Assembly: GCA_021234155.1 (NCBI GenBank)
Contig: JAJEKV010000021.1
Location: 11,027,523-11,091,522, forward strand
Source: Isoetes taiwanensis
Taxonomy: Eukaryota > Streptophyta > Lycopodiopsida > Isoetales > Isoetaceae
Direction: 5' to 3'
Length of the DNA stretch: 64,000 bases
The position numbers were made by a program, and so were the translations under genes. The notes beneath the pieces were generated by a model. That model was not told the origin of the DNA. It ran no database searches and was given only the letters and a program-made list of their open reading frames with translations. How positions within the stretch are numbered: the stretch's first letter is position 1; the number at the start of each line of letters is the position of its first letter. Below are positions 1-11,374 of the stretch, piece after piece.

Positions 1-1440
1 TAAATTGGAAACTTTCTGATGCAGGGACCCATGTCGGCTCTTAGACATTATTTTGTTATGTATTCAATGGAATCAAACAACTATCTAAACCATCGATCCG
101 AGAAATGTACAAGGTAGACAATGATGTTGCTGAAACAATGTGGTCTGAGCATTGGAATTATAGATTGTGAGGCCATCATTGTTGCTGAAGGAATACGATT
201 CCTTCTCCATGTTTCTTGCCGAATTACATGAATATAAATATATATTCTCTAGATGTTGTTTGATTGGGGTCTCTTCACAATCACATAGATTAAGTTGCAT
301 ACAAAACTTGGAGCCAACTCTTTTTTTATCAATTACATTTGCAAGGAAATCTCCAACTCTGAAATAAATAGTAATAGTAATAGAATGAAATCCAGAAAAC
401 TTGATATGGTCTTTGCATATGCAACTTCAAGATTTGGAGAAAACATAGGATTGGACATGAAGCCTTATCCTACCAGAAAAATGGATAAAACTGGGAGAGA
501 TCATACATCAAAGGCAAAGTCTGGTTCTCACTAATGTCGAGATTGAGAGATGCCTTTTGCTACCATTTTGTGTAGTGAAGCATTGTTTGGGATTGAGAAA
601 TAGAGAAGATAATATATTCTATTTTGCAAGTCTAACTTGATGAGCGACATTGGTCTTCCCTGAAATAGAGCTATAGAGTCACTTAAGATTATTGATTGCT
701 TTGCTTCTATTCTCCAAAATATAGTATAGCCAACAGACATAACTATTATTGCCCAGATGTAGAATGATAAGATTAACCCTTTAATAGTTTATATGTAGTC
801 AATTCACAATCCTTTGAGGTAAGCACTGACGTCTATCTAAAAAGACTTTGGTCATGTAGGCTTGAGAATGCCGATTTAAAGATGGCAAAACAATCACTTT
901 TCAGAATTTCAACCTTTTTGGGCATGCTTGAAGTTGTCCAGTTGATAATGTTACAGCATTAAGCCAATTCTATTTCTTTATTTAGAAAAGGTAATTCCCA
1001 TTTTTTATCATGCATTATGGAAGGGGAGATTTATTTGTTGCAACACATCAAGCAAATCAAAGTCATTTGGGTGCATTTTCCATACATAGCCCAGAAGGTT
1101 TTCAAGCCACCTAGATAAGCGTTTCTCAAAACTACTGGTAACAAATCTATATATTTTGATAAGGCCACTAGCAAATACATTATTTCAACAACTTTTCATG
1201 CAAATTACATAGGAATGGTATTTTTATCACATTACACATTTCTCCACCTAGATTTTAGTGAAATAGCCATTTGCCAACAATTAGCGTAGATCACCTTATT
1301 CTCAAAATACAGCTTTTATAAAGTGTCCACTCACTTAAAATAAAAATGACAAATTTGTTTCTGTATCACAACATTTAAGTTCAAAAAACCCCAACTTCAA
1401 GAACACCCTCCATCCCTAAACAAAAGGAAGAACCAAAATC
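1..1440. other. No gene recognised
   Basis: AT-rich sequence with only short chance ORFs on both strands and no protein motif I can recognise. It may be the body of the Helitron whose 3' end lies at 1509, but I found no Helitron 5' terminus (TC after an A) that I could defend. Confidence 0.5.
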
Positions 1441-1481
1441 CATATTTGCTAAAGCCCGGCGTTGAATCCATATTTGCTAAA

Positions 1482-1509
1482 GCCCGGCAACGCCGGGCAC
1501 CATAACTAG
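1482..1509 (+). mobile_element. Helitron 3' terminus (hairpin plus CTAG)
   Basis: A perfect 7-bp stem, GCCCGGC (1482-1488) and GCCGGGC (1492-1498) with loop AAC, is followed 7 nt later by CTAG (1506-1509) and then T. A short GC-rich hairpin just upstream of CTRR, with insertion before T, is the classic 3' end of plant Helitrons. The 5' arm lies in a 28-bp unit (TTTGCTAAAGCCCGGC core) that occurs twice, at about 1444-1460 and 1472-1488. The 5' end was not found. Confidence 0.6.
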
Positions 1510-1961
1510 TTAATGTTAATTTCCCTAAATCTAGTCATTACCCTAAATCTGGTCGTGACAGGGCAAGCCTCTCTCCAAGATAAGAAAAAAATCTAACTTT
1601 CTAAATACTTCAATTAATGTTAATCTCCCTAAATTGGGTGTAACAATGCAAGTGTCCAAATAGTCTAAGCAAATCACAACAGAAAAACCAGTTTAACTAT
1701 ATCTTTCTTTTACAATCCTATCAACACCACTTTAACACAATTTCCAATCCTAGCAAGACTGGTTTCTCGGATATTAATCCTTTGATTTAAAGCCTCCTTC
1801 TGTACTAACATAAAAAGTACACAAGCAAAGGAAAAAGAATTTTGATGGGAAGAATAACTCTTTTTCACTTTTCATTATGACGAGCCGGTCTAGGTAGTAG
1901 CAGCAGCCTTAGCTAGTGCATAGTTCAATTGTTCACGAACTGAATGCAGTAGCCCGATCCT

Positions 1962-2128
1962 CTTATTTAACAACCATGGTCATGTTTGAACCAGCATGAA
2001 ATAAAAAAACTCCGTGTATATTTTCCTTCAATGTAGCTTTAATATGACACTCACGAAAAAATTCGTCCAAGTCCACAAAAACCTCGCGTATTTTTTTTGT
2101 TCAAACATGATCGTGGTTGATAAATAAG
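1962..2128. repeat. Foldback/MITE-like inverted repeat
   Basis: Arms of 30 bp at 1962-1991 and 2099-2128 are inverted copies with three mismatches (outer sequence CTTATTTA). They enclose about 107 bp without coding potential. No convincing target duplication is visible, so it may be a hairpin rather than a transposed MITE. Confidence 0.55.
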
Positions 2129-2714
2129 ACGCTTGGCAGTAGCCAAGAAAGACCGAAGTGAAATGCATAAGTTGTCCGGATTCAATTAAACATCACATAC
2201 ATTCATTTCACACGTCTAATGTAAGGTTCAGATACGACTATAATTCTATCTAGAACACCTCCAAGAACATGAAAGAATGGATCATCTTTCAAGCTTCGAA
2301 AGCTAGGTATACTATTTCTGAGCAATGGATTGGCAAGACGTGAGACAAAACAGAAATATAACCTGAAATCCGAGGCAACAGCGACTGCTTCAGCGAAGAT
2401 TTTCTGCGAGATCAACAAAACTATTGGAACGGTTAGAAATGGGCACAGTTTCTGGGCATCGTACCTGGGTTTTTTGGGTAGCATCGTACCTGGTTTTTTT
2501 CTTCTCCTCGAAAGGGTTTCTGTATTTGTTTATTTGAGGAGGCGCTGGATGCCTTGTTTGCCAAAGAACACAAGCATGTGCGTAGCTTCAGCGGCCCGTT
2601 CAGCAGCTGTGAAGCTCTGTTTACTCAAAAGCAGGTAGAATAATCGGGCTTGTCTGTTCAATTCCTTTCTCACAGCAACAAAACCATATATTCTGCTGAT
2701 ATTAAAGTTAGGGA

Positions 2715-3358
2715 AATTTACCATAATAACCTTAATTGTTCACTTAATTCCCAAAAAACCCGTTGTATTTAAATTCCCAAAATGCCCTTAATTCTTAAGT
2801 ATTTTTCCAAATAGCCCTTGTATTTTATAAATTACCAAAAAACATGTTTTCACAGTAGATGATTATTCTTTACACAAGGAAGTGTTTCTTATAGATCACA
2901 ACAATCTGGAAAATAGATTTTGGGACATCACATTAAGACAAAATATGCATTGGAAATATCAACACAACGTGTGCACTTATATACACGCTTTTCTCTATCC
3001 CTGTCTTCTGTCCTATCTTGTTTCCTTTTAGGCCTGCCAGGTGGACGACATGTTGTAGAAGGTAGCATTTCATTATTTTCAAGAAGTTCAATATCTGGTG
3101 GATAAATAGCTCCAACATATGAATAGCAAAACGAGCTCAACAAGTAACCTGAATTGGTTTCAAATTCTTGTGATTTGTAAAACACACTTCCATGTGTAAA
3201 GAATGACCATCTATTGCGAAAACGTATTTTTTTTGGATTTTTATAATACAAAGAGCTCTTTGGGAAACTATTTAAGAATTAAGGGCATTTTAAGAATTTA
3301 AAAAAATACAAAGGGCTTTTTGGGAATTAAGTGAACAATAAGGTTATTTTGGTAAATT
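2715..3358. mobile_element. MULE-derived element with long terminal inverted repeats
   Basis: Roughly 120 bp at each end (about 2715-2835 and 3235-3358) are inverted copies at about 80 percent identity. Both ends read AATTTACCA-AATAACCTT inward, followed by matching blocks such as TTCACTTAATTCCCAAAAA. TIRs over 100 bp are typical of Mutator-like elements, and the interior holds what looks like the C-terminal tail of a MURA transposase on the minus strand. At 644 bp it is a deletion derivative. I could not find the 9-bp TSD expected for the family. Confidence 0.6.
2928..3251 (-). pseudogene. MULE transposase C-terminal fragment
   Basis: The 107-codon minus-strand ORF contains YVGAIYPPD, then LPSTTCRPPGRPKRKQDR, then KRVYKCTRC. 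In plant MULE transposases the region after the SWIM finger has the same order: an I-x-P segment, an RPPGRPKKKR basic stretch and the first CxxC of a zinc knuckle. Only this tail survives; the DDE core and SWIM finger are absent, and the second half of the knuckle (GHNxRTC) is replaced by unrelated residues. It sits between the long inverted repeats, as expected for an internally deleted MULE. Confidence 0.55.
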
Positions 3359-3764
3359 AAAAAGCGAAGACTTGCTCCGGATTCGGTGGAGTGGCGCCGC
3401 TCCCAATCAAGTGGCGCGCTTCCTGCCCAACAGATCTGGGACTCTACCAAGCCGCATACTCTATGCTACAGCCTTTAAGGTATGGATACAGCCAAGTTTT
3501 AATTTGCATGCCCGAATGACAAAATAGGATGGAGCTAGCTTAATGTTCTGCCCTGTTTGCTCTGATCTCTGTGTCGGATTAAAGCCTTTTTGTTACCAAA
3601 GAAGCCCGATCAAAGCCTTTGACTTTTCAGTGAAGCCTTTGTTTTTCGAGATAAGCCTCTGTGTCGGATTTAGAGCCGATCTGCGCGCAAAACTTGTGCT
3701 AAATGAAATGAATTTCAGCTCTGAGTGTCGGGTCGGCTAAGATTTGGTTACCATCTTTTCTTGC
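3359..3764. other. No gene recognised; short AAGCCTTT repeats
   Basis: Four AAGCCTTT/AAGCCTCT motifs recur about 22-24 bp apart at 3582-3660. A CTCTGTGTCGGATT sequence occurs twice (near 3567 and 3657). No coding evidence. Confidence 0.4.
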
Positions 3765-3871
3765 TCATTTAGTAAGTAGTAGTTGTTGTATTTGGGTGTA
3801 TTGCAGCTTGTTATTGTAGGAAAACGAACTTTGAATTTTGGCAAAAAGGTCACAGGGAAGTCCCACCTTTT

Positions 3872-3920
3872 CCAACCTTCCCGACCTTAGGTCGGAACGT
3901 TGGCAAGGTCGGTAAGTTGG
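3872..3920. other. Compound hairpin upstream of the 479-codon gene
   Basis: CCAACCTTCCCGACCTT pairs imperfectly with AAGGTCGGTAAGTTGG, and CCGACCT/AGGTCGG forms a tight 7-bp hairpin within it. It ends 85 bp before the ATG at 4006. A regulatory role is speculation. Confidence 0.35.
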
Positions 3921-4005
3921 CTCAACTATGGAGCTATACCCACACTTTTCACATATCACCCCAGAAATCAAGAACTTCAACAGCTAATCCATTATTTTAA
4001 CAACA

Positions 4006-5445
4006 ATGGAGCTCATGGGTTATATTGGGGAAATGGGCGATCTGTCTGATTACGACGCAGATATGCTTATGCCACAATACAAACGTGCTGGTGCAATTGC
4101 TGGTTATGATACTGTATACATCTACAACTTTCCATGTTACCTTGGATCATTCACATCGCCGATTACCGATGTACAGCATTGCACAGGCTTCAATTATGGA
4201 CTGCGTGAGTATTTGAGTAGCAGGTATAAGTTGAATTTGCATTCTCAGTACATGCACATCGAGGATATTGGATTTGCATTTGATGAAGCGATCAAGTTGT
4301 CCACAGATAATGCTGTGAAAGGCTTCCTAGACGTCGTGTATGTTCGTATGCAAGATATGGCTTCATCTCCTTTTAGTCTGATTGATGTTCTGAATTGCTA
4401 TCGAGAGATGTATGTCGCCACGGCACAATCCGTACTTACAAACATTTGGGATGCCACGCTGATGAATGTATCTTCTGCATTTACACCCTCATTCAAGTTC
4501 TGCAGGGGATTTATCAACAAGAGGACACCTTTCTATCCAAATGATCGGTTTGTGACCTATACAGATGAGTTGTTCATGTATCATAACCATATTCCAGAGG
4601 ATATCTATAAGAGTGCCTCATCTATCAAACCATTCATGGATGTTAAGAATGATTATAATGGCATGCAGACATATTTGGGGTTCAATGGTTCTCTACCTGG
4701 TTATACTTCAGACATGTTTGCAAATCAACATGTGAAAGGAGTGTATGCCATGTTGGGTGTAGAGTTGAATTATCAGGAGGCTCCTCATCTTTTGTATGCC
4801 GATGACGTTACAAACCGCGTTCCATTTTCAACGATGAATCTCTTTCTAGCACCAGAAGATGGATGTAACTTTTTCAAGGACATGTGTGACAGGAATGTAC
4901 CTATCAAACTAGGTACCAATGATGAGGTAAATAAAAAAATGGTGGTGCATCGTGATGATTTGTGGAACATGTTCAGTGCTGCACTTGACCCAACGGCATC
5001 ATCTTATTGTAAAGTCGTGTCAAGTTTCCACGCTCATTATTCCAAGGCAGAATTGTACAAGCCATTTGACCTCTTATCTGGTCTTCGTTTAGTGCATGAT
5101 TTGCTGCAAGATGCGGCAGGTAATCATAAGGACAGCAACAATGGCACCCATACCCTTTTCCTTGATAGCAAGTATGGTATTACTGTGACAGGTCCAAAGG
5201 GAACTAAGAGAGATGATGTTAATCGGTTTATGATGCAACATATTGAGACTCATTGCAACCATCAAGGTATGAAAGATTGGAAGCAGTTGAAGACTGTTCT
5301 ATTCGACATGTATGGTAAGTTCAATGGTAATCTTGAAGAAGTTGTAGTTGATGAGGTAACTCGAATTACAAACGACAAAACAAAGATGGTAGAGGTTTTC
5401 AAGAATACAAATCTGGACACTCTTGGAGAGGTCTTCTCCGTGTAG
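4006..5445 (+). CDS. Intronless 479-codon gene, family not recognised
   Basis: A single uninterrupted frame runs from the ATG at 4006 (a second Met follows at codon 4) to TAG at 5443-5445. It is the longest clean ORF in the window, and nothing in the translation suggests splicing. I see no signal peptide, membrane segment or catalytic signature. The protein is mixed alpha/beta in character and rich in aromatic residues, Met and Asp, with no low-complexity stretch. I do not recognise the family. An intronless gene of this length beside a decayed fibre-like repeat gene is compatible with a virus-derived structural protein, but no motif shows it. The TAG may not be the original end: the frame stays open for 77 further codons and contains an in-frame partial copy of the C-terminus. 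Confidence 0.65.
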   Translation: MELMGYIGEMGDLSDYDADMLMPQYKRAGAIAGYDTVYIYNFPCYLGSFTSPITDVQHCTGFNYGLREYLSSRYKLNLHSQYMHIEDIGFAFDEAIKLSTDNAVKGFLDVVYVRMQDMASSPFSLIDVLNCYREMYVATAQSVLTNIWDATLMNVSSAFTPSFKFCRGFINKRTPFYPNDRFVTYTDELFMYHNHIPEDIYKSASSIKPFMDVKNDYNGMQTYLGFNGSLPGYTSDMFANQHVKGVYAMLGVELNYQEAPHLLYADDVTNRVPFSTMNLFLAPEDGCNFFKDMCDRNVPIKLGTNDEVNKKMVVHRDDLWNMFSAALDPTASSYCKVVSSFHAHYSKAELYKPFDLLSGLRLVHDLLQDAAGNHKDSNNGTHTLFLDSKYGITVTGPKGTKRDDVNRFMMQHIETHCNHQGMKDWKQLKTVLFDMYGKFNGNLEEVVVDEVTRITNDKTKMVEVFKNTNLDTLGEVFSV

Positions 5446-5567
5446 AACTTCGTTTTATTCTATGGTAGGTTCAATGGTAAACTTGAAGAAGTTGTAGTTG
5501 ATGAGGTAACTCGAATTACAGATACAAATCTGGACACCCTTGGAGAGGCCTTCTCCATGTATAACTT
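5312..5567 (+). repeat. Partial tandem duplication of the gene's 3' end
   Basis: The last 135 bp or so of the 479-codon gene (from about 5312) are repeated at about 5460-5567. The second copy lacks one block of roughly 33 bp and carries several substitutions. The stop TAG of the first copy aligns with TAT in the second. Confidence 0.85.
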
Positions 5568-5680
5568 CAACATTTGGAAGCACATGCAACGATGCTCCAA
5601 TGAATGCTCGTTTGAACGTTTTCCCTTTATACATGAATATTTAGCACATGTCTGTATCAAAAGTCACCCTTCACCTTAAA
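5446..5680 (+). other. In-frame open extension beyond the TAG
   Basis: Downstream of TAG (5443-5445) the same frame stays open for 77 codons to TAA at 5678-5680. It runs through the duplicated segment in register and into about 37 new codons with several Cys, Phe and His residues. This suggests a recent nonsense change in the first copy, or readthrough. Confidence 0.5.
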
Positions 5681-5727
5681 AACCTCCTATCACATCAAAA
5701 ACTCGAGTATCCTTATTTTTTCTGCAT

Positions 5728-5976
5728 ATGACTTCGTCTATTTCTTTCTTTCACCATTCAATCCTTCATAGTGCTGGTAGATGTGATTATTTTACCAATA
5801 AATTTGTTAAGAGTGAAGTATATTTGAACCTGCGAATTGAGGATTTCAGTGGTGAAGTTGTCAGTGAATGTGATAACAGTATTATTTGTACTCTTGAAAA
5901 GAAGATCAGCAACCAATGGTGTGCTATTACTGAGTCCTACACTCCAGTTGGCAGTGGTTGCATAATTTTAGAATAA
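5728..5976 (+). CDS. Small hypothetical ORF (82 codons)
   Basis: An ORF with unbiased composition after an AT-rich leader, ending in VGSGCIILE. No family is recognised. It lies 47 bp beyond the extended frame of the preceding gene and could be a displaced piece of the same locus. Coding status is uncertain. Confidence 0.25.
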   Translation: MTSSISFFHHSILHSAGRCDYFTNKFVKSEVYLNLRIEDFSGEVVSECDNSIICTLEKKISNQWCAITESYTPVGSGCIILE

Positions 5977-6009
5977 TGATATCATGTCTTTGAATTTTAT
6001 ATCAGATAA

Positions 6010-7000
6010 GAAATTTACGTTACTAGTATGGAATATAACATTTCTGTATCAGAGTTACATTTATTGTAATCGAAAAGACTGTTACATCTTGAACCGCGTA
6101 TAGCAGTTACATTAATGTCTCAACAGATGTAATTTTGATGTGGTAAATGTAAATCCGTTGCAATAGATTCTACCACCTACATATCAGTCTTCATCCACAA
6201 CCATAGCACCAAGCTATTGATTTACATTGCTGTTAGGAACATTGCTTCATTCATGCAGTATAGCCAGGATTGCTTAAGCATGAAAGTGTTGCCGTGCCAC
6301 CACGAAAAATTACATCATTCAGTACGTAACTTTGCAGTGCAGACCACTGTATATCATTGACAAGTAACGTCCCCATCACCTCACTGACATTGCTTTCAAG
6401 AATGTTACTGAATGCATAAAATAGGTTACTTGGGTTTCCAATTCTAAGGAGTCCTTAAGAACAGTAGTTTTTCCATGTGGGAGCATCTTGAAGTTGATAT
6501 TATTTTGTAGCACATCATGAAATACCATTGCAAAAGATTTGGCCACTCACATGACTTCCCTGACATTATTGTCTAGAACGTTGCTAAAGGAGTACTAAAG
6601 ATTGTTAAAGTTGCCAATCGTGAGAATACCTTCAAGATGTGTGTTACAAAGTGTGCTAGTGCCGTGTATGACGGTACCGTGCAAGTGATAACTGTTTGCC
6701 GCTATACCATTGCAAAAGATTCTGCCGTTTACATATAGGTTTCCATCTACGACTAGTGTTCCTTGAACTCACTGACATTGCTATCCCAAAATTGCTGAAA
6801 GCGTAGTATAAATTATTGGAATAGCCAATATTGAGTACAGCAGCAATGTCTGCATTACAGAAAGCTTCATTACCATAAGTAATGGCATCGTGAAGTTTAA
6901 TACTATTGACAGCAGACCATTGTATACTGTTACAAAAAATCCTTCCACTGACATACAGGTTCTCATCCACAACAAGTGCCCACAGGTGGGAATTTTCTAA
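6010..7000 (-). pseudogene. Decayed tandem-repeat protein gene (fibre-like repeats)
   Basis: Read on the minus strand from about 7000 downward, a unit of about 70 residues recurs. It opens with VVDENLYVSGRIFCN (near 6970) and again VVDGNLYVNGRIFCN (near 6750). Each is followed by a LH-x-x-IT/VI-x-G-x-x-x-LCN stretch, then IG-x-x-NNL-Y-x-FSN. A third unit (about 6560-6290) keeps IGNPSNL, FYAFSN, NVSEVMG and IQWSAL. A fourth (about 6210-6010) keeps GGRIYCNG. Stops and frameshifts break the units. Short alternating G-x-L-x-V-x-G motifs resemble trimeric beta fibres of phage and large-virus tails, but that is analogy only; no conserved domain is recognised. Confidence 0.5.
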
Positions 7001-7149
7001 TTGGCATCTTTATCTTTATCTTTTCCGTTGGATTATGTTTATAACCAGGAAGCTATGACCTCCTTGCAGTTTCAAATGTGACGTGTAGTTGGTCCTATGT
7101 GTCGTACATGATCTTCATTTTCAGGTTCAAGGATTAGTTTTCTAGTTTT

Positions 7150-7690
7150 TTAGTTTGCAGAGCATCTGGCATTTAATGCCTTGCAAACTATATGTGCGTA
7201 GAAGATGGAACATCTTCTTCTAAATATGATATAAGATGCCCTGTGAATGATGATGTAAGGGATGGTTTGCTTACATATTAAGGCAACCAGGTTTGAGCCT
7301 CTTTTCACCCTACAGCCCTATGTTTGTCTTGTTGACCACCTCCTTCTTTTAGCAAAATATCTCAACTGGTTTCAAGGCCATCTGATGTTTGGTGCCTTGC
7401 GAGTTATAAGTCGACGTGAGCTAGAATATCTTCTTCATGTAAAACGCTCTCTGAAGGAAATTTTGGCTGCTTCAGGGATCTAACGGATGGTTTGCTTGCT
7501 TATGAAGGCAAATAGGTAGCTTATTAATTTGGCAGGCCTACATTTGTCTTGTTGCACCTTCTCCTTTCAGCAAAATATCTTAACTGATTTTGCAGGCCAT
7601 CTGGCATTTAGTGCCTTGCAAGTTATAAGTGGATATAAGCTGGAACATCTTCTAACTTGCATGTTCATATTATCAGCCATGAATTTGGTA
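7150..7690 (+). repeat. Tandem minisatellite, unit about 230 bp
   Basis: About two and a half diverged copies share GGATGGTTTGCTT, AGCAAAATATCT-AACTG, GGCCATCTGGCATTT and GTGCCTTGCAAGTTATAAG in the same order (from about 7150, 7260 and 7487). Spacing is 220-240 bp. No coding function is apparent. Confidence 0.65.
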
Positions 7691-10600
7691 TATTTACTGG
7701 TGTTATAATTACAGCTTAGTAATTTAGTTCGCTGAGAGCGGGCATGTTGCTCAATACATGCAAACTACATGGACTTAATGATTCGTGGATTTGTACTTTA
7801 ATTCATTGGGAGCACGCATCTTGCCCAATGCATGCAAAATACATGCAGATCCCATACGCTCAGTTCTAAAGGGTATGAAGTAGGCCTGATATGTGTATAC
7901 AGCAGATGCTTTGCATTAAGTTTTCCCTGTTATTTTTCCACATTGTATTATCATGTGACGTAGCCAAATCAGCACTGGAAAGTTGGACTCCAGCACAGGT
8001 AGGCAAAATTTGAATGTTAATTGTGCTCAGGTGTAGTTGACAAGTGTTCCTCATCTAATTTGAGCTGATGCTTCACAATGTCCTATATGATCTTCATAAT
8101 TGGTAAAACCTCATTTTTTCTGCAGATTTCCATATTACAATAATTTGACATGAAGCAAAGTAGGTATGCATTGTTGAACCATTTTTTGAATGCCTTCATT
8201 TTGATATGGATTTTATCTTCATGCTTTGCCTTATTTTCAAGTGGTACCTTCTTTCTGATCTGTATCTACAGCAACATCAAAATCCAAATACAAACAAACC
8301 AACGAGCCCATCAAGGAAGGAGTGTACCTTGTGTACAGATGCCTTGCTTTCTCTAATTGTTCTCAAAAGTTGAATATGACTCATCAATGCATTACTGGTC
8401 CCTACACAAATGAGGCGATATAACAGGTATAGATGTATATCATTACAAGTGAGATGGGTTATTGGTCCCAGATTCCCAATTTTTTGCTTTGTTCCCCATC
8501 TTATGCAAGATGCAGATTTAAATCGCTTTCCATCTGCAGCTAACAAGCATTCGACACTTAATTTGAGAAAGTAAGTCCCGAACAGCATAAAAATTTCTAG
8601 TGAAATTGGATAAATTAGATTAGAGACTCTGCTTGTCAATTATAAAGATATGGATGTTCGATATAAACAAGTTTGACGTCTAAATCTATCGCAGAATAAA
8701 CGCAAACGCATAACAAAGACCATCCCTCCATTATCTGGTCCCGTTTCAGTAGCCTTCTTTATGTATCCATCAATAGCCCTGAACCTGCCCGCTGAACCTG
8801 CTGTTTTGATATTCCAGAAAAAGCTCCGAAGAGAACATAAATGCAAGATTGCTAGGCTACACAATATCTTCCAGTCAAGCATTCCACATCTTGTTAGTTT
8901 TCATAGGTTGCACAGAATCCACAGTAGTGGCAAATGGCTGATGTAAAATGACGCATTTATCTGTCCACATCTGTTTAGCAGTTGCATATGGTTAGTAATA
9001 ACCTATTATCACACATATATAGTAAATGGGAAGCATAGGATTACATCCGTGCAGACACTTTATCAAAGATAAGATGCTATGCCTGGGTGTCGATGTTCGT
9101 GCCTTAAAAATTTATTTACAAGAGAAATGCACAGCCCCTTCTTGGCTTCGTAAACCAGGATTCCCTTCTAGTTTTGCAGTCAGTTTTTGTTAAGAATCAA
9201 TGAGTTGGATATTAGGTTGAAAAACCACATAAAATTATTCCTCTTTGATCTATACTATGGGCTTTGGAAGATGTGACTCGAGAAAGTACTTGGGGTGTAT
9301 TAGATCCTTAAGATTTTTTCTCTATTTTCGTATCTCATGTGTTCAACTACTTCTTTTTATTATATTTTTTTGCACGCATTTCCAAGATTGGAGTTCTTTG
9401 CATTTTGACTGCGTTGTCTTGACCTTTGGAAACTGCTAGCACCAAGGTTACGCAACGGCTCTCAGGTGCCTTTATTTTTGAATAGGGTGCTCCATTAATT
9501 CTATCAAAAAATGACATTCTAGTTTGTACCAATAATTTCTTAGCAGTATTTTATCTTCATATTAGAGGCATTTGATGAGGCCATTATTGTTGTCCGTGTG
9601 TATCCAATTAGATATGTGTGCACCCACATTTGGATCTCCCATCATAAATGGACACCAATGTAGAAACTTTAGTAATATATTGTGCTAATCATTTGTAAGT
9701 GTTTCTATGGGGATACAAGAATCATTTGGGGAAGATATGCCTATGGACTAGTTTACTGAATTTGTAGGTTGATCCACAATAGAGCATCTTCTGAGTATGT
9801 ATAGGACGTGCATGAGGTGCCTTCATGTAATTTGACCTACTACTAGTGTTGCATATAATGATGTTTTGTTTCCTGCAGTATTACTAATCTAATTGAACTA
9901 GGTACATGTTATCTAGAATTTTGCACGTTGTTAGAGCACAGAAAAGTGGACGATAGCATTCTGTAGATGCTAGTTCAGATTTGCAATGCATCATGCATTC
10001 ATTGAGTAGCCTTACTTGCTATAAATGACCTATGATGGTGTTTTTTTTTATGCTCGTACTAGAATTATCAAATAGAATCATTTGATAACAATTGCATCTA
10101 TGGTAATAATCCAATGAATTTGTGGAGATTAGAAACATGGCATGATACCATCACACTTGAAAATCAAATAGAGTAGTAATGGAAACTCGGTAATAATATC
10201 TATTATTTTGGAACTTCAATACAATTGTCTTAAACACCCAAAATCCGACTTTGCAACGAATCATACTCTGAAGAAAATCTACCCCTTAACATCCCCGCTA
10301 TTATTCCACGCTTTCCACTGTGCAAAACATCTACAAGGAGAAATAAGAGAAGTGGAGCACGCCTCATCTAACACATCCCATAATGCTCAAGAAGCATGTT
10401 GGTGCTTTTTGGTGTCAATACAAAGCATTGCAAACAGATAGAGAAAGCTCAAGATAGGTACCTGTTTTTTGTATTTTTCAATCCGGATAGTTTTTTGCAA
10501 AGTGAAAATCTGATGGTAATGTGCTTTTTCTCATAATGTCTAAATTCGGACTCGGTTTTGTGTATTTTTTTTATTGCGTTTGAAAGCTCTCTTTAGGATC

Positions 10601-10828
10601 TTTCTGATGATGTATGATATGCTTGTATTTGGTTAAGTTTTTTGGGTCAAAACAACAAATTTTCGAACGGATTTAGTAGGGTTTCTCACTTGATTAAAAT
10701 ATGATTTGCACAACAGCAAATCATACTCCCTGTCCAGCTGATCATTCTTGTCATATCTTTTCGTCTGTATCATTGTAGTGCAGTAAGCTTTTTTGAAAAT
10801 ATTGAAGAGATGATGTTATCATGTCCAC
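7690..10828. other. No gene recognised
   Basis: AT-rich DNA with only short ORFs, none with recognisable motifs. A diverged duplication occurs at 7735-7855 (GGGCATGTTGCTCAATACATGC and a second version about 75 bp on). Confidence 0.45.
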
Positions 10829-10980
10829 GTTTTGTTTTGGTGTTTTATGGGATTCTATTCTATTCTATTGCTATATTTGATGGTTTATATGTTGTTCATA
10901 AACTTGCCAATGTTTTGCCAATTTTATTTCTTTTTCAAACGAAAAGAACATGATCTCCCATAACACACCAAAACAAAAAG
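10829..10980. repeat. MITE-like inverted repeat
   Basis: GTTTTGTTTTGGTGTTTTATGGGA at 10829-10852 is matched in inverse orientation by 10956-10980 (AACACACCAAAACAAAAAG). The arms enclose an ATTCT microsatellite. The motif CATAACACACCAAAACAA recurs near 48910, which suggests a dispersed family. Confidence 0.45.
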
Positions 10981-11374
10981 TTCATTTTTTTACTAACATA
11001 AGGAAGTTATTGATTTTAAATGGACCCATGGACCAATAATGGGCTCAGTTACAAAAATATTTCTTGATTTCTTGTGACCATGTCTTTTGCATTTTTAATG
11101 AGCTTGTTTTTGCATTAGTTTTATATCATTTTGAACTTTCATATTATGATTTTTTGGAGGACATCATAGAGTAATTTTTTTTATCTATATGGAGAAATAT
11201 TAATCTTTATTGCAAGTTTCCCAAAATTGAGATCAAAAGTGAAAGCCCAAATATCAAATTCAAGGCCAGCCAACATTTTTATGGGATGGATGAACTTGTC
11301 AATTGCATATATATCAAACATTAGCTCAAAATGTATTTCTTTGTAAAAGTTGTTATATTTAAACTATAATTGCC

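Noticed and set aside
4006-5445. Assignment to a partitivirus or other capsid family
   Set aside because: Length is compatible but I see no diagnostic residues; left as unknown.
8277-8639. 120-codon minus-strand ORF
   Set aside because: No motif, atypical composition, no neighbouring exon signals.
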